A DNA stretch of 21,244 nt from JBLINH01 sp047639165 (GTDB lineage: Bacteria; Patescibacteriota; Minisyncoccia; Phycocordibacterales; JAACPR01): positions 1 to 21,244 of the forward strand of contig JBLINH010000013.1 in the NCBI GenBank assembly GCA_047639165.1, read 5' to 3'. Position numbers and translations under genes: made by a program. Shown one piece after another: positions 1 to 6,348 of the stretch. Every line of letters begins with the position of its first letter. Position 1 is the stretch's first letter. The notes under the pieces were generated by a model, which was not told the origin of the DNA, made no database searches, and saw only the letters and a list, made by a program, of their open reading frames with translations.

Positions 1-330
1 GGAGCTAATCTTCAAGGATCTGATCTTACGGGAGCTAATCTTACGAGATCTGATCTTAGAAGAGCTAATATTGTAAGAGCTAATCTTACGGGATCTAATC
101 TTACGGGAGCTTATCTTCGAAAAACTAATCTTCAAGGAGCTGATCTTAGAGGAGCTAATCTTCAAGGAGCTTATCTTACGGGAGTTAATCTTAGAGGAGC
201 TAATCTTACGGGATCTAATCTTACGGGAGTTTATCTTCGAAAAACTAATCTTCAAGGAGTTAATCTTCGAAAAGCTAATCTTCAAGGAGCTTATCTTAGA
301 GGAGCTGATCTTAGGGGAGCTGTTCTCCCC
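1..330 (+). repeat. 15-bp coding tandem repeat with 120-bp higher-order duplication
   Basis: There are twenty-two 15-bp units close to GGAGCTAATCTTACG. Units 6-13 (76-195) and 14-21 (196-315) align in register as a 120-bp (8-pentapeptide) duplication. The array encodes the beta-helix of the gene above. Confidence 0.9.
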
Positions 331-657
331 AAGACATTCATATCACTCTGTAAGGAAGACTTCATTAAAAAAGTTAAAGCTTTCCGTCAGAATGGTGAAG
401 TTAAGTTCTTAATGACAGCCCTAGAAAAAGGTAAAGTTAATGGCACAAAGTATGAAGGCGAGTGTGCCTGTCTCTTAGGTACATTGACTCATGCAAGAGG
501 TAAGGAGGATGCTGAGGTATTCTCTAGATCTCTAGGTATTACACCTGACGGGTCTTCTCCTTCTGAAGTTTGGTTTTGGCAGATTAAAGAAGGTGATACT
601 CCTGAAAGAAACAGTTTTGCTAAGACGGCACTGGATTGGTGTAAAGAAATGGTTTAA
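1..657 (+). CDS. Pentapeptide-repeat protein, 5'-truncated by the window edge
   Basis: The reading frame is open from base 1, so 218 residues of a longer protein are visible. An internal ATG at 412 is not the start. Residues 1-110 are 22 consecutive pentapeptides of the A(N/D)LxG type (for example GANLQ, GSDLT, GAYLR); the last, GAVLP, is degenerate. Such repeats fold into a right-handed quadrilateral beta helix, four pentapeptides per turn. Residues 111-218 form a separate non-repeat domain with a Cys pair (ECACLLGT) and a segment WFWQIKEGDTPERN. From memory this resembles C-terminal domains of phage-linked pentapeptide proteins, but I cannot prove it. No catalytic residues are recognisable, and the function (protein binding or DNA mimicry are known for the family) is open. 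A strong terminator follows the stop directly. Confidence 0.9.
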   Translation, partial: GANLQGSDLTGANLTRSDLRRANIVRANLTGSNLTGAYLRKTNLQGADLRGANLQGAYLTGVNLRGANLTGSNLTGVYLRKTNLQGVNLRKANLQGAYLRGADLRGAVLPKTFISLCKEDFIKKVKAFRQNGEVKFLMTALEKGKVNGTKYEGECACLLGTLTHARGKEDAEVFSRSLGITPDGSSPSEVWFWQIKEGDTPERNSFAKTALDWCKEMV

Positions 658-697
658 CCCCAACGAAAGTCTCGACTTTCGTTGGGGCTTTTGTTTT
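658..697 (+). terminator. Intrinsic terminator after the pentapeptide gene
   Basis: A perfect 12-bp stem CCCCAACGAAAG / CTTTCGTTGGGG (658-669 / 676-687) with loop TCTCGA is followed by CTTTTGTTTT. It starts one base after the stop codon. Confidence 0.93.
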
Positions 698-716
698 CAA
701 CTATACCTAATGCCCA

Positions 717-745
717 TTGCCACAGGGCTAAAAATATGATATATT
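717..745 (+). promoter_or_regulatory. Promoter of infC-rpmI-rplT
   Basis: TTGCCA (717-722), 17-bp spacer, TATATT (740-745). Expected transcription start is about 752, only a few bases before the TTG start at 755. A second -10-like TATGAT (735-740) overlaps it. Confidence 0.6.
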
Positions 746-754
746 CACTCCACA

Positions 755-1291
755 TTGGCGTACAGGAGTTACAAAAAATATGAGCCTCAAACGAGGATTA
801 ATGAAATGATTCGAGCGAAAGAGCTTAGGGTTATTGGACCTACAGGAGAAAACTTTGGTGTAATCACCACTGTAGACGCCTTGGGGAGAGCAAAAGAGGC
901 TGACCTCGATCTTATCGAGATCTCACCAAAAGCTGTTCCACCGGTTGCAAAAATCAGTGATTATGGTAAATTTCAGTACGATCAGAAGAAGAAATTAAAG
1001 GTTCAGAAAGCCAAAGCTCATAACGTAGAAGTAAAGAGTGTTCAGGTGAAAATCGGAACAGACGGAAATGATCTAGGAATTAAGGCTAAAAGAGCTTCAG
1101 CTTGGTTATCAGAAGGTCACCGAGTTAAGGCAGAACTCTTCCTACCAGGAAGATCTAAGTACTTAGACAAGAATTTCTTACAAGAGAGACTAGAGAGATT
1201 CCTTAAACTTTTGACTGTAGAGTACAAAGTAGCTGAGGAAGCTAAAAAAAGTCCTAAAGGACTAGCAACTATAATAGAGAAAGCAAAATAG
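755..1291 (+). CDS. infC: Translation initiation factor IF-3
   Basis: IF-3 binds the 30S subunit, keeps it apart from 50S and proofreads start codon and initiator tRNA. The 178-residue protein has the family length and layout: N-domain with RINEMIRAKELRVIG (residues 14-28) and DLIEISPKAVPPVAKISDYGKF (about 52-73), Lys-rich linker, then the C-domain. There is no ATG before residue 18, so the start must be non-canonical. TTG at 755 gives the usual length before RIN; an in-frame ATT at 743 is the alternative, since infC classically uses AUU. No SD site precedes it, and the promoter implies a leader of only a few bases. Non-AUG starts on infC are known to allow IF-3 autoregulation. It is followed by rpmI after one base. 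Confidence 0.95.
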   Translation: MAYRSYKKYEPQTRINEMIRAKELRVIGPTGENFGVITTVDALGRAKEADLDLIEISPKAVPPVAKISDYGKFQYDQKKKLKVQKAKAHNVEVKSVQVKIGTDGNDLGIKAKRASAWLSEGHRVKAELFLPGRSKYLDKNFLQERLERFLKLLTVEYKVAEEAKKSPKGLATIIEKAK

Positions 1292-1292
1292 T

Positions 1293-1487
1293 ATGAAAAC
1301 AAATAAGTCTTACAGCAAAAGAATAAAAGTTACTAAGAACGGTAAGGTTATCGCAAGGAAGCCAGGACATGGCCATTTTAATGCAAAAGAAAGTGGAAGT
1401 GAGAAGATGGCGAAGAAAAGAAGTTTTAGTCCATCATGGGGAACGAATCCTAAAGTTAAAAAGAGATTTCTATCTAATATAAAATAA
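1293..1487 (+). CDS. rpmI: 50S ribosomal protein bL35
   Basis: A 64-residue, Lys/Arg-rich protein of normal bL35 length. It starts MKTNKSYSKRIKVTKNGKV, with KPGHGHFNAKES and the C-terminal Lys-rich KVKKRFLSNIK typical of the family. It is one base after infC and one base before rplT, the conserved infC-rpmI-rplT order, so translation is probably coupled. Only a weak GAGAAAG lies upstream. bL35 binds 23S rRNA in the large subunit. Confidence 0.95.
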   Translation: MKTNKSYSKRIKVTKNGKVIARKPGHGHFNAKESGSEKMAKKRSFSPSWGTNPKVKKRFLSNIK

Positions 1488-1488
1488 C

Positions 1489-1833
1489 ATGCCAAGAGTA
1501 AAGAAAGGAACAAATGCAAACAAAACTCGAAAGAACAAGCTAAAGCTTGTGAAGGGTTATAGGTTTGGACGAAGTACAAAAGAAAAGCTAGCTAATGAAG
1601 CTATTAGCCATGCTGGACGAAATGCCTTCAGAGACAGAAAAACTAAGAAAGGTATGTTCCGAAGACTATGGACTCTAAGACTAGGTGCTGCACTTCGAGC
1701 AAACGGACTTTCATACAGTAAGTTCATAGGATCTATGAAAGCTAAGAACATAGACCTAAACCGAAAGGTTCTATCAGAGATAGCTAAAGAGAATCCTGAG
1801 AGTTTGGTGAGGATAATTGAAGAAGTTAAATAA
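1489..1833 (+). CDS. rplT: 50S ribosomal protein bL20
   Basis: A 114-residue bL20, close to the usual 115-120. It has the basic N-terminal tail (MPRVKKGTNANKTRKNKLKL), AGRNAFRDRKTKKGMFRRLWTLR (about 43-65) and the C-terminal globular part. bL20 is needed early in 50S assembly and in many bacteria represses its own operon through an mRNA structure. I see no clear bL20 leader here, and a near-leaderless infC transcript leaves no room for one upstream. It is the last gene of the operon, followed by a bidirectional terminator. Confidence 0.96.
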   Translation: MPRVKKGTNANKTRKNKLKLVKGYRFGRSTKEKLANEAISHAGRNAFRDRKTKKGMFRRLWTLRLGAALRANGLSYSKFIGSMKAKNIDLNRKVLSEIAKENPESLVRIIEEVK

Positions 1834-1835
1834 AC

Positions 1836-1866
1836 AAAAAGACCAGCAAGTGCTGGTCTTTTTTTT
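1836..1866 (+). terminator. Bidirectional terminator between rplT and the MBL gene
   Basis: Stem GACCAGC / GCTGGTC (1841-1847 / 1852-1858), loop AAGT. T8 follows on the plus strand and A5 precedes, so it can also stop the minus-strand MBL transcript whose stop codon is at 1865-1867. Confidence 0.9.
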
Positions 1867-3232
1867 ATCCCAACTCCACCACCTCTCCCTCCTCTGGATG
1901 AACCGCATCAATATCTAAATTGTCTCTAAGTTTCTGTACAAGAAACAGTGACGATTTACTCTCTCCCATAACAACAAAAACTTTCTTCAAAGTCTCTGCA
2001 GTATTATATACAAACTCTAATAGATGATCAGAATCCTTGTGAGATGAGTATCCATCAATGGTAATTATCTCTGCATTTATGGGGACATCATTTCCTCCAA
2101 TCCTTACCTTTTTCATACCATCCTTTATAGCTCTACCTAAACTACCCGCTACCTGGTACCCAATGAACAATATGGCGTTTTTAGGGTCAGGAAGGTAGTG
2201 TTCTTCATGTTTTAGAACTCTTCCCCCTTCACTCATCCCAGACGCTGATATGATGATTTTTGGGCCTTCTACGCCATGAATTTCCTCTGATTCCCTATTA
2301 TGCATAGTGATTTTGAGCTTTGGGAAGTCGAATACATCATCTCCCCCATCAATCTCCTCTTTTACATGTTCATTGTAGTTCTCATATTCCTTCCTATACA
2401 CTTCTGTCAGTCGTATCGCCAAAGGTGAATCGAAGTACACAGGAACACTTGGAAGGTCTTCTTTTTCAATTAGGTCGTTCAGTTCGTGTAGAAGCAGCTG
2501 TGTTTTCTCTAGTGAGAATACCGGTATTACCAAAGTACCACTTCTTTCAACCACACGTGTGATGGCTTTCTTTAGATTGTCAGCTCTTTTCTCTTTTCCT
2601 TCATGATTTCTGTCGCCGTACACACTCTCCATGATTAGATAGTCTGCGTCTGTAATATCTTCTGTATCTTTCAGAAGCGGTGTTGGTGAATTACCAAGAT
2701 CCCCAGTGAAGACAATTTTCTCTCCTGTTCCTAAGTATTTAAATTCCACCATAGCAGATCCGAGAATATGCCCTGCGTCTTTGAAGATTGCTTCAAAGTC
2801 TGCAATCTTCACGGGATCATGATATGAGACACCTTCCCATAGTGAAAGTGTTTTCAGTACATCGTCAGTGTTGTATAAAGGATCCTGATTATCTTTCTTT
2901 GCATCTATACTTAATACCTTCACTGCATCTTCAAACATATATCTAACCAAATCTTTCGTAGCTTTAGTTGAATATATTTTTCCATTAAAACCATCCTTAA
3001 CAAGCTTAGGGATTCTTCCAATATGGTCTGCATGTGCATGGGTTACAAAAAGTATATCTACAGTAGCAGGGTCATATGCAAACGGTTCGTAGTTTTTTTC
3101 TCTGGCCCACTTAGGTCCTTGTATCAAACCGCAATCAACAAGTATTTTTGTTTCATCCGACTGCAACATGAAGTTGGCTCCAGTAACGGATCCTACCCCT
3201 CCAAAGAATTTTAGTTTTAGTTTTCCGGCCAT
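1865..3232 (-). CDS. MBL-fold beta-CASP RNA-processing exonuclease-like protein
   Basis: A 455-residue metallo-beta-lactamase of the RNA-type beta-CASP group (CPSF/Int11-like, as in Thermus TTHA0252). Motif 1 D33 (VDCGL), motif 2 HAHADH at 65-70, motif 3 H155 (GHILGS), motif 4 D178 (TGDLGN), beta-CASP motif A E202 (ESVYG), SASGM at 329-333 and motif B H398 (YSSHKD) are all visible, so the two-zinc site looks intact apart from one point: where the family has His in motif C (VHGE), this protein has VMGES with Met at 422. Expected role is endo- or exonucleolytic RNA turnover in the cytoplasm. Its start overlaps the end of the upstream membrane-protein gene by 16 bases, so it is probably translationally coupled, and no SD site is seen. 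Confidence 0.92.
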   Translation of the reverse strand: MAGKLKLKFFGGVGSVTGANFMLQSDETKILVDCGLIQGPKWAREKNYEPFAYDPATVDILFVTHAHADHIGRIPKLVKDGFNGKIYSTKATKDLVRYMFEDAVKVLSIDAKKDNQDPLYNTDDVLKTLSLWEGVSYHDPVKIADFEAIFKDAGHILGSAMVEFKYLGTGEKIVFTGDLGNSPTPLLKDTEDITDADYLIMESVYGDRNHEGKEKRADNLKKAITRVVERSGTLVIPVFSLEKTQLLLHELNDLIEKEDLPSVPVYFDSPLAIRLTEVYRKEYENYNEHVKEEIDGGDDVFDFPKLKITMHNRESEEIHGVEGPKIIISASGMSEGGRVLKHEEHYLPDPKNAILFIGYQVAGSLGRAIKDGMKKVRIGGNDVPINAEIITIDGYSSHKDSDHLLEFVYNTAETLKKVFVVMGESKSSLFLVQKLRDNLDIDAVHPEEGEVVELG

Positions 3233-3618
3233 ATATATTTCTTATAATAGATAAATGCTAATGTTCCACCAATAGAGTCCATAATGACATCTATCACCGT
3301 ATCTATCAAATCTTCTAGGACATCAGTTAGTCCTGCGAACAGTTCCCACAGTTCCCAACCTAACCCGATTACAAGCACTCCACTTATGGTGAAGAGGAAG
3401 ACTAGTGGCTTATGTTCCTTTGGAAATCGAATATGTCCTGAAGTGAAGAATATGAAAATTATACTAATCGAAAGCCAGAATCCACCTAAAAGGTGCATCA
3501 TTATGTCATACCAACCAGTAGTCCAGTACAAGAAGAACACAAGAGCAACCTTGTGCAGTACTGCGATGAGGATTATGAGGAAGAATATCTCCCAAAAGAT
3601 AGGTTTTCTCTTGTTCAT
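3217..3618 (-). CDS. Small integral membrane protein, possibly YjdF/DUF2238-like
   Basis: A 133-residue protein with about four membrane segments (roughly 8-31, 38-59, 71-88, 108-126). Conserved-looking features are YDIMMHLLGGFW at 37-48, GWELWELF at 87-94 and a helix with Asp spaced by four (D106, D110, D114) before SIGG. This pattern recalls YjdF/DUF2238 membrane proteins, whose function is unknown, and the assignment is tentative. It is the first gene of a two-gene unit with the MBL protein. A perfect TATAAT ends six bases before its ATG, so the transcript is expected to start at or next to the start codon. Confidence 0.8.
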   Translation of the reverse strand: MNKRKPIFWEIFFLIILIAVLHKVALVFFLYWTTGWYDIMMHLLGGFWLSISIIFIFFTSGHIRFPKEHKPLVFLFTISGVLVIGLGWELWELFAGLTDVLEDLIDTVIDVIMDSIGGTLAFIYYKKYIWPEN

Positions 3619-3624
3619 GGGGGT

Positions 3625-3654
3625 ATTATACCAGTATCTTAATCTTTATCTTAA
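3625..3654 (-). promoter_or_regulatory. Leaderless-type promoter of the membrane protein / MBL pair
   Basis: Minus strand TTAAGA (3654-3649), 18-bp spacer, TATAAT (3630-3625), then six bases (ACCCCC) and ATG at 3618. The expected start of transcription falls on the ATG. Confidence 0.65.
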
Positions 3655-3693
3655 TTGACTTTATATATTAAATATCACAAAATTGGATAAGAT

Positions 3694-3752
3694 TCTTGGT
3701 GGTTATAGCCAAGTCGTTCCTAAAGGAATATGGACAGGCATGTCACAATGCT
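3694..3752 (+). other. Possible structured leader of the 3779 gene
   Basis: Three short inverted repeats lie in a row: CTTGGT/GCCAAG, TTCC/GGAA around TAAA, and GCAT/ATGC. TTGACT at 3655-3660 could be a -35 box, but I see no good -10 at 17 bp. Each hairpin alone is weak. Confidence 0.25.
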
Positions 3753-3767
3753 AAAAAACAAACAAAT

Positions 3768-3772
3768 AGGAG
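3768..3772 (+). promoter_or_regulatory. Shine-Dalgarno site AGGAG
   Basis: AGGAG lies six bases before the ATG at 3779. It is the only clear SD site I see before any gene in this window. Confidence 0.75.
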
Positions 3773-3778
3773 TTCTGT

Positions 3779-4102
3779 ATGGAAAATCCAAAAACACTGA
3801 AGATAATAAACGGACCTGGAAGATGGACATTATCACAAGCAATGTTCGGTGAACCAGGGGTATCTATTCAAATTAAGGTCGGAGATACTACTATCGACAA
3901 CCACAAGACTGTGGTTCACAGCATATCCCCTGATCTTGAACATAAGATTTACACCCTGAAGATTAATGCCCCAGTATCACCATATGAAGATGTTTGTGTG
4001 TACGCCATGATAAACATACACACAAGAACTGGTGTAATGGAAAACCCTGCATATGTTGCCCTATATGGAAATCTCAAAAAAGGAGAGTTGGAGATTTCTT
4101 AG
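3779..4102 (+). CDS. Hypothetical protein, 107 residues
   Basis: I do not recognise a family. The protein is soluble-looking, with no signal peptide or membrane segment, and has many alternating hydrophobic stretches (VSIQIKV, VCVYAMINIH, AYVALYGNL) that suggest an all-beta fold. It is expressed alone: the neighbouring genes on both sides are on the other strand, it has a good SD site and a strong terminator 18 bases after its TAG stop. The reading frame, SD and terminator make it a real gene. The long upstream region (3619-3778) may hold its promoter and a structured leader. Confidence 0.8.
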   Translation: MENPKTLKIINGPGRWTLSQAMFGEPGVSIQIKVGDTTIDNHKTVVHSISPDLEHKIYTLKINAPVSPYEDVCVYAMINIHTRTGVMENPAYVALYGNLKKGELEIS

Positions 4103-4120
4103 TTTACGTCCAATATAATT

Positions 4121-4150
4121 GTGCCCGGTCATATTGACCGGGCACTTTTT
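4121..4150 (+). terminator. Intrinsic terminator of the 3779 gene
   Basis: A perfect 10-bp stem GTGCCCGGTC / GACCGGGCAC (4121-4130 / 4136-4145), loop ATATT, then T5. Confidence 0.95.
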
Positions 4151-4156
4151 ATACGT

Positions 4157-4178
4157 AAAAAACCCACTTACGTGAGTT
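4157..4178 (-). terminator. Terminator of the candidate small RNA
   Basis: Minus strand AACTCAC / GTGGGTT with loop GTAA and one G-U pair, merging into a T run (down to 4157). ACCCAC at 4221-4216 could pair with the same GTGGGT, giving a competing fold. Confidence 0.75.
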
Positions 4179-4301
4179 GTTTACGGGGGCCGAAGAATGC
4201 CCTAGCTTACGCTAGGTGGGTGTCCGCATAATCAAACCAAGGTTTAATTAGATATAAGACTTCCCAGAATGTTTAAAGATCTAGAACATTATCTTCGACC
4301 T
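4157..4301 (-). ncRNA. Candidate small RNA with 6S-like rod fold
   Basis: A non-coding stretch downstream of ndk has its own promoter (4336-4308) and terminator (4178-4157), so a transcript of about 145 bases is expected. It folds as a rod. The closing stem is 9 bp (4300-4292 with 4196-4188), a two-base bulge and 9 more bp (4289-4281 with 4205-4197). A central bubble has 14 bases on the 5' side (4280-4267) and 11 on the 3' side (4216-4206). An apical arm UGGG/CCCA and GUCU/GGAC ends in a 9-bp hairpin (4250-4242 with 4237-4229) with a CUUG tetraloop. The 3' bubble can instead form CCUAGC-GUAA-GCUAGG (4216-4201), which breaks the closing stem. This architecture and switch are those known for 6S RNA, the RNA polymerase decoy, though 6S is usually 160-200 bases. 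A true RNA gene is likely; the 6S identity is inference. Confidence 0.65.
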
Positions 4302-4307
4302 TTTTTC

Positions 4308-4336
4308 ATTATACTCCTATTCTAGGATACCATCAA
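4308..4336 (-). promoter_or_regulatory. Promoter of the candidate small RNA
   Basis: Minus strand TTGATG (4336-4331), 17-bp spacer, TATAAT (4313-4308). The -35 lies inside the last codons of ndk and the -10 just after its stop. Expected start is about 4301. Confidence 0.75.
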
Positions 4337-4913
4337 GATTAACATCATACAGTATTTGTTCACTTACTAATCTGTAATCTACAACTTCCTCTTTATCAAA
4401 CCAAAGCTTAATCTCCTCACTAGCTTCATCTACTGTTCCAGACGCATGTATTAAGTTTCTAACTGATCGATTATCAATATCTGAAAGCTCATATGAATCA
4501 ATAACAAAATCTCCTCTTATTGTTCCTACGTCTGAAGTTAATGGTTCAGTTGAACCAACTACTTTCCGAACTATAGGAACCGCATGCACACCTTGAAAAA
4601 CCATAGCAACAACCGGACCTGAAGTAATGTATTTAATTAGTCTTTCAAGAATAATCTCTCCAGCTTCTAGAGGATCTTCAGTTGGAACTTCTTTTCCTTT
4701 TGCTTTGTATACTTCAATTGATTTTATACCGACATTCTTTACCCACTCAGGATTTGATGTGTAGTGTTTTCGTGCTTTCTCTTCTGTTGGGACAATCATC
4801 TTAAGTGCGGCAAGCTTAAGTCCTGTTCTTTCTATTCTTTTAACAATCTCACCTATCAAAGATCTTTGAATTCCATCGGGTTTTATCATTACAAAAGTTC
4901 TTTCGTTTTTCAT
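4317..4913 (-). CDS. ndk: Nucleoside diphosphate kinase, long form
   Basis: NDK passes the gamma phosphate from ATP to other NDPs through a phospho-His. Visible are TFVMIKPDG (K11), R116 and G120 in the VRKVVG segment, GTIRGDF at 130-136 and the active-site stretch NLIHASG with H156. At 198 residues it is about 50 longer than usual: roughly 30 residues are inserted after Y51 (to the SGP at 98-100), and about 25 are added at the C-terminus. The usual Asp after the active-site HxS is Gly (G159). It lies four bases after map, so adk-map-ndk is one transcript. Its 3' end carries the -35 box of the small RNA gene. Confidence 0.95.
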   Translation of the reverse strand: MKNERTFVMIKPDGIQRSLIGEIVKRIERTGLKLAALKMIVPTEEKARKHYTSNPEWVKNVGIKSIEVYKAKGKEVPTEDPLEAGEIILERLIKYITSGPVVAMVFQGVHAVPIVRKVVGSTEPLTSDVGTIRGDFVIDSYELSDIDNRSVRNLIHASGTVDEASEEIKLWFDKEEVVDYRLVSEQILYDVNLDGILE

Positions 4914-4917
4914 ATTA

Positions 4918-5685
4918 TTATTTAGTTAAGATATCTGGTGTGTTTCCATCAATAGCTACTGTGTGTTCATACTGTGCAGAAAGTTCTCCATCTTTTGTTA
5001 TATATGTATATCCATCACTTGCTAGTTTAATCTTTCCATTTCCATATGCAAACATAGGTTCAATGGCGATGACCATTCCTGTCTTTAGTATATCTCCAGT
5101 TCCTCGTCTACCTGAGTTTGGAATATATGGATCTTCGTGAACATCATATCCTACACCGTGTCCCGCAAGACCTTCAATTATAGCTAGTCCGGCTTTCTTT
5201 GCATGAGCCTCAATAGCAGCTCCAATGTCTCCAACCCTGTTTCCTGCTTTAGCTTCTTTTATACCACTCATCAAAGCTTCTTGGGTTACCTGCATTAGTC
5301 TCCTAGCTTCTTTTGAAATCTCACCCACTGCTACAGTGATGGCGTGATCTGTAATTAGGTTCTCGTGAGTCAAACCACCATCGATGGTAACAATATCTCC
5401 TTCTTTTAGAATTATTGGATCTTCATTAGGTATACCATGAACTATCTCATCGTTCACTGATACACAGATAGAAGCTGGGTATGGTCTTTTGGCTCCTTCG
5501 GGGATGTAATTTAAAAAAGATGGAACATCACCATTTTTAGTCATGAGTCTATGTGCCACATTGTTTATCTCATCAGTAGAAACCCCTGGTTCTATCATTT
5601 TAGCAGTCTCTCGCAATACATTAGCAAGACGCTTACCTCCTTCTCTTAGGTTTTCTATGTCTTCTTTTGTTTTGATAGTAATCAT
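4918..5685 (-). CDS. map: Methionine aminopeptidase type I
   Basis: Removes the N-terminal Met from new proteins using two metal ions. The 255-residue protein has the full pita-bread catalytic domain and no N-terminal extension. Metal ligands D102 (TIDGG), D113 (ITDHA), H176 (GHGVG), E209 (IEPMF) and E240 (QYEHT) are present, as is H83 (EIVHGIP) near the substrate pocket. It sits between adk and ndk. Although within the same run of genes, it has its own TATGCT box six bases before the ATG, the same spacing as at adk and the 3618 gene, so an extra leaderless transcript is possible. No SD site. Confidence 0.97.
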   Translation of the reverse strand: MITIKTKEDIENLREGGKRLANVLRETAKMIEPGVSTDEINNVAHRLMTKNGDVPSFLNYIPEGAKRPYPASICVSVNDEIVHGIPNEDPIILKEGDIVTIDGGLTHENLITDHAITVAVGEISKEARRLMQVTQEALMSGIKEAKAGNRVGDIGAAIEAHAKKAGLAIIEGLAGHGVGYDVHEDPYIPNSGRRGTGDILKTGMVIAIEPMFAYGNGKIKLASDGYTYITKDGELSAQYEHTVAIDGNTPDILTK

Positions 5686-5691
5686 AGTTCT

Positions 5692-5719
5692 AGCATAGAG
5701 AACTTAGACAAAAATGCAA
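5692..5719 (-). promoter_or_regulatory. Possible leaderless-type promoter of map
   Basis: Minus strand TTGCAT (5719-5714), 16-bp spacer, TATGCT (5697-5692), six bases, ATG at 5685. The boxes are weaker than at adk. Confidence 0.45.
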
Positions 5720-6313
5720 CTAAACGTTCAGACCCTTAACAATCTCCTTGTGTACTGAATCTATGTCCTTTGTCCCGTCTAATTCTATATATCTAACATT
5801 CGTTCTTGTTTTGTACAGTTCAATTACAGGTATTACATCCTTACTAAACCACTCTAATCTTTTTGAAATGTCTCTAACATCTAAATCGTCAGATCTTCCT
5901 CTTTCTTTTAGTCTTTCAGTTGCCACATCATCACCTATATTAATATATACCACTGTTATGTTTTCTCTCTTGAAGAATTCCAAAGCATCATCTAGCATTG
6001 AAGATTCAATCACTCTTCTTGGAGTTCCATCTATTAGTAAATGTTCTTCTTTCTCAAGTTCACAAACTAATTCCCCTCCCCACGCCCAGACAGAAAGAAA
6101 AGCTGGCTGTAGTTCCCCTTCCTCGTTTATACCTTTAGAAAGTTCACTAGCGTATGTATTATTTTTAGATATGAAATCCCTAAATCTTTGACCTGCTTCC
6201 AAATGGAATACAGACTTATCGTCATTAGCATTAATATATTCGATCATCTTTTCAGCCTGGGTTCCTTTTCCTGATCCAGACTTCCCTACGAAAATTATGG
6301 TTTGTAGATTCAT
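5720..6313 (-). CDS. adk: Adenylate kinase-like nucleoside monophosphate kinase
   Basis: Catalyses ATP + AMP to 2 ADP or a related NMP reaction. P-loop GKSGSGKGT at 10-18, NMP-side Arg residues in GQRFR (41-45), DGTPRR at 95-100 (DGFPR in classical Adk), lid-region RGRSDD at 138-143 and R152. The lid is short and has no zinc Cys. The length (197) and the position after secY and before map, the classic spc-end order, support adk, but DGTPRR and the divergent AMP site leave room for a different NMP substrate. It is separated from secY by a terminator and has its own leaderless-type promoter, so it is not part of the secY transcript. Confidence 0.88.
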   Translation of the reverse strand: MNLQTIIFVGKSGSGKGTQAEKMIEYINANDDKSVFHLEAGQRFRDFISKNNTYASELSKGINEEGELQPAFLSVWAWGGELVCELEKEEHLLIDGTPRRVIESSMLDDALEFFKRENITVVYINIGDDVATERLKERGRSDDLDVRDISKRLEWFSKDVIPVIELYKTRTNVRYIELDGTKDIDSVHKEIVKGLNV

Positions 6314-6319
6314 GTATTT

Positions 6320-6348
6320 ATTGTACTAAGAAAAAAGGCCAGAGTCTA
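6320..6348 (-). promoter_or_regulatory. Leaderless-type promoter of adk-map-ndk
   Basis: Minus strand TAGACT (6348-6343), 17-bp spacer, TACAAT (6325-6320), six bases, ATG at 6313. The -35 lies in the loop region of the secY terminator. Confidence 0.65.

Noticed and set aside
1..330. Regular repeats that could suggest a CRISPR array
   Set aside because: The 15-bp units are contiguous with no spacers, and encode pentapeptide repeats in an open frame. The repeats at 18583-18790 are likewise coding.
4157..4301. Small RNA as tRNA, tmRNA, SRP RNA or RNase P RNA
   Set aside because: No CCA-ended acceptor stem, no tag-peptide frame, no GGAAG-type SRP loop and no RNase P conserved core. Only the 6S-like rod fits.
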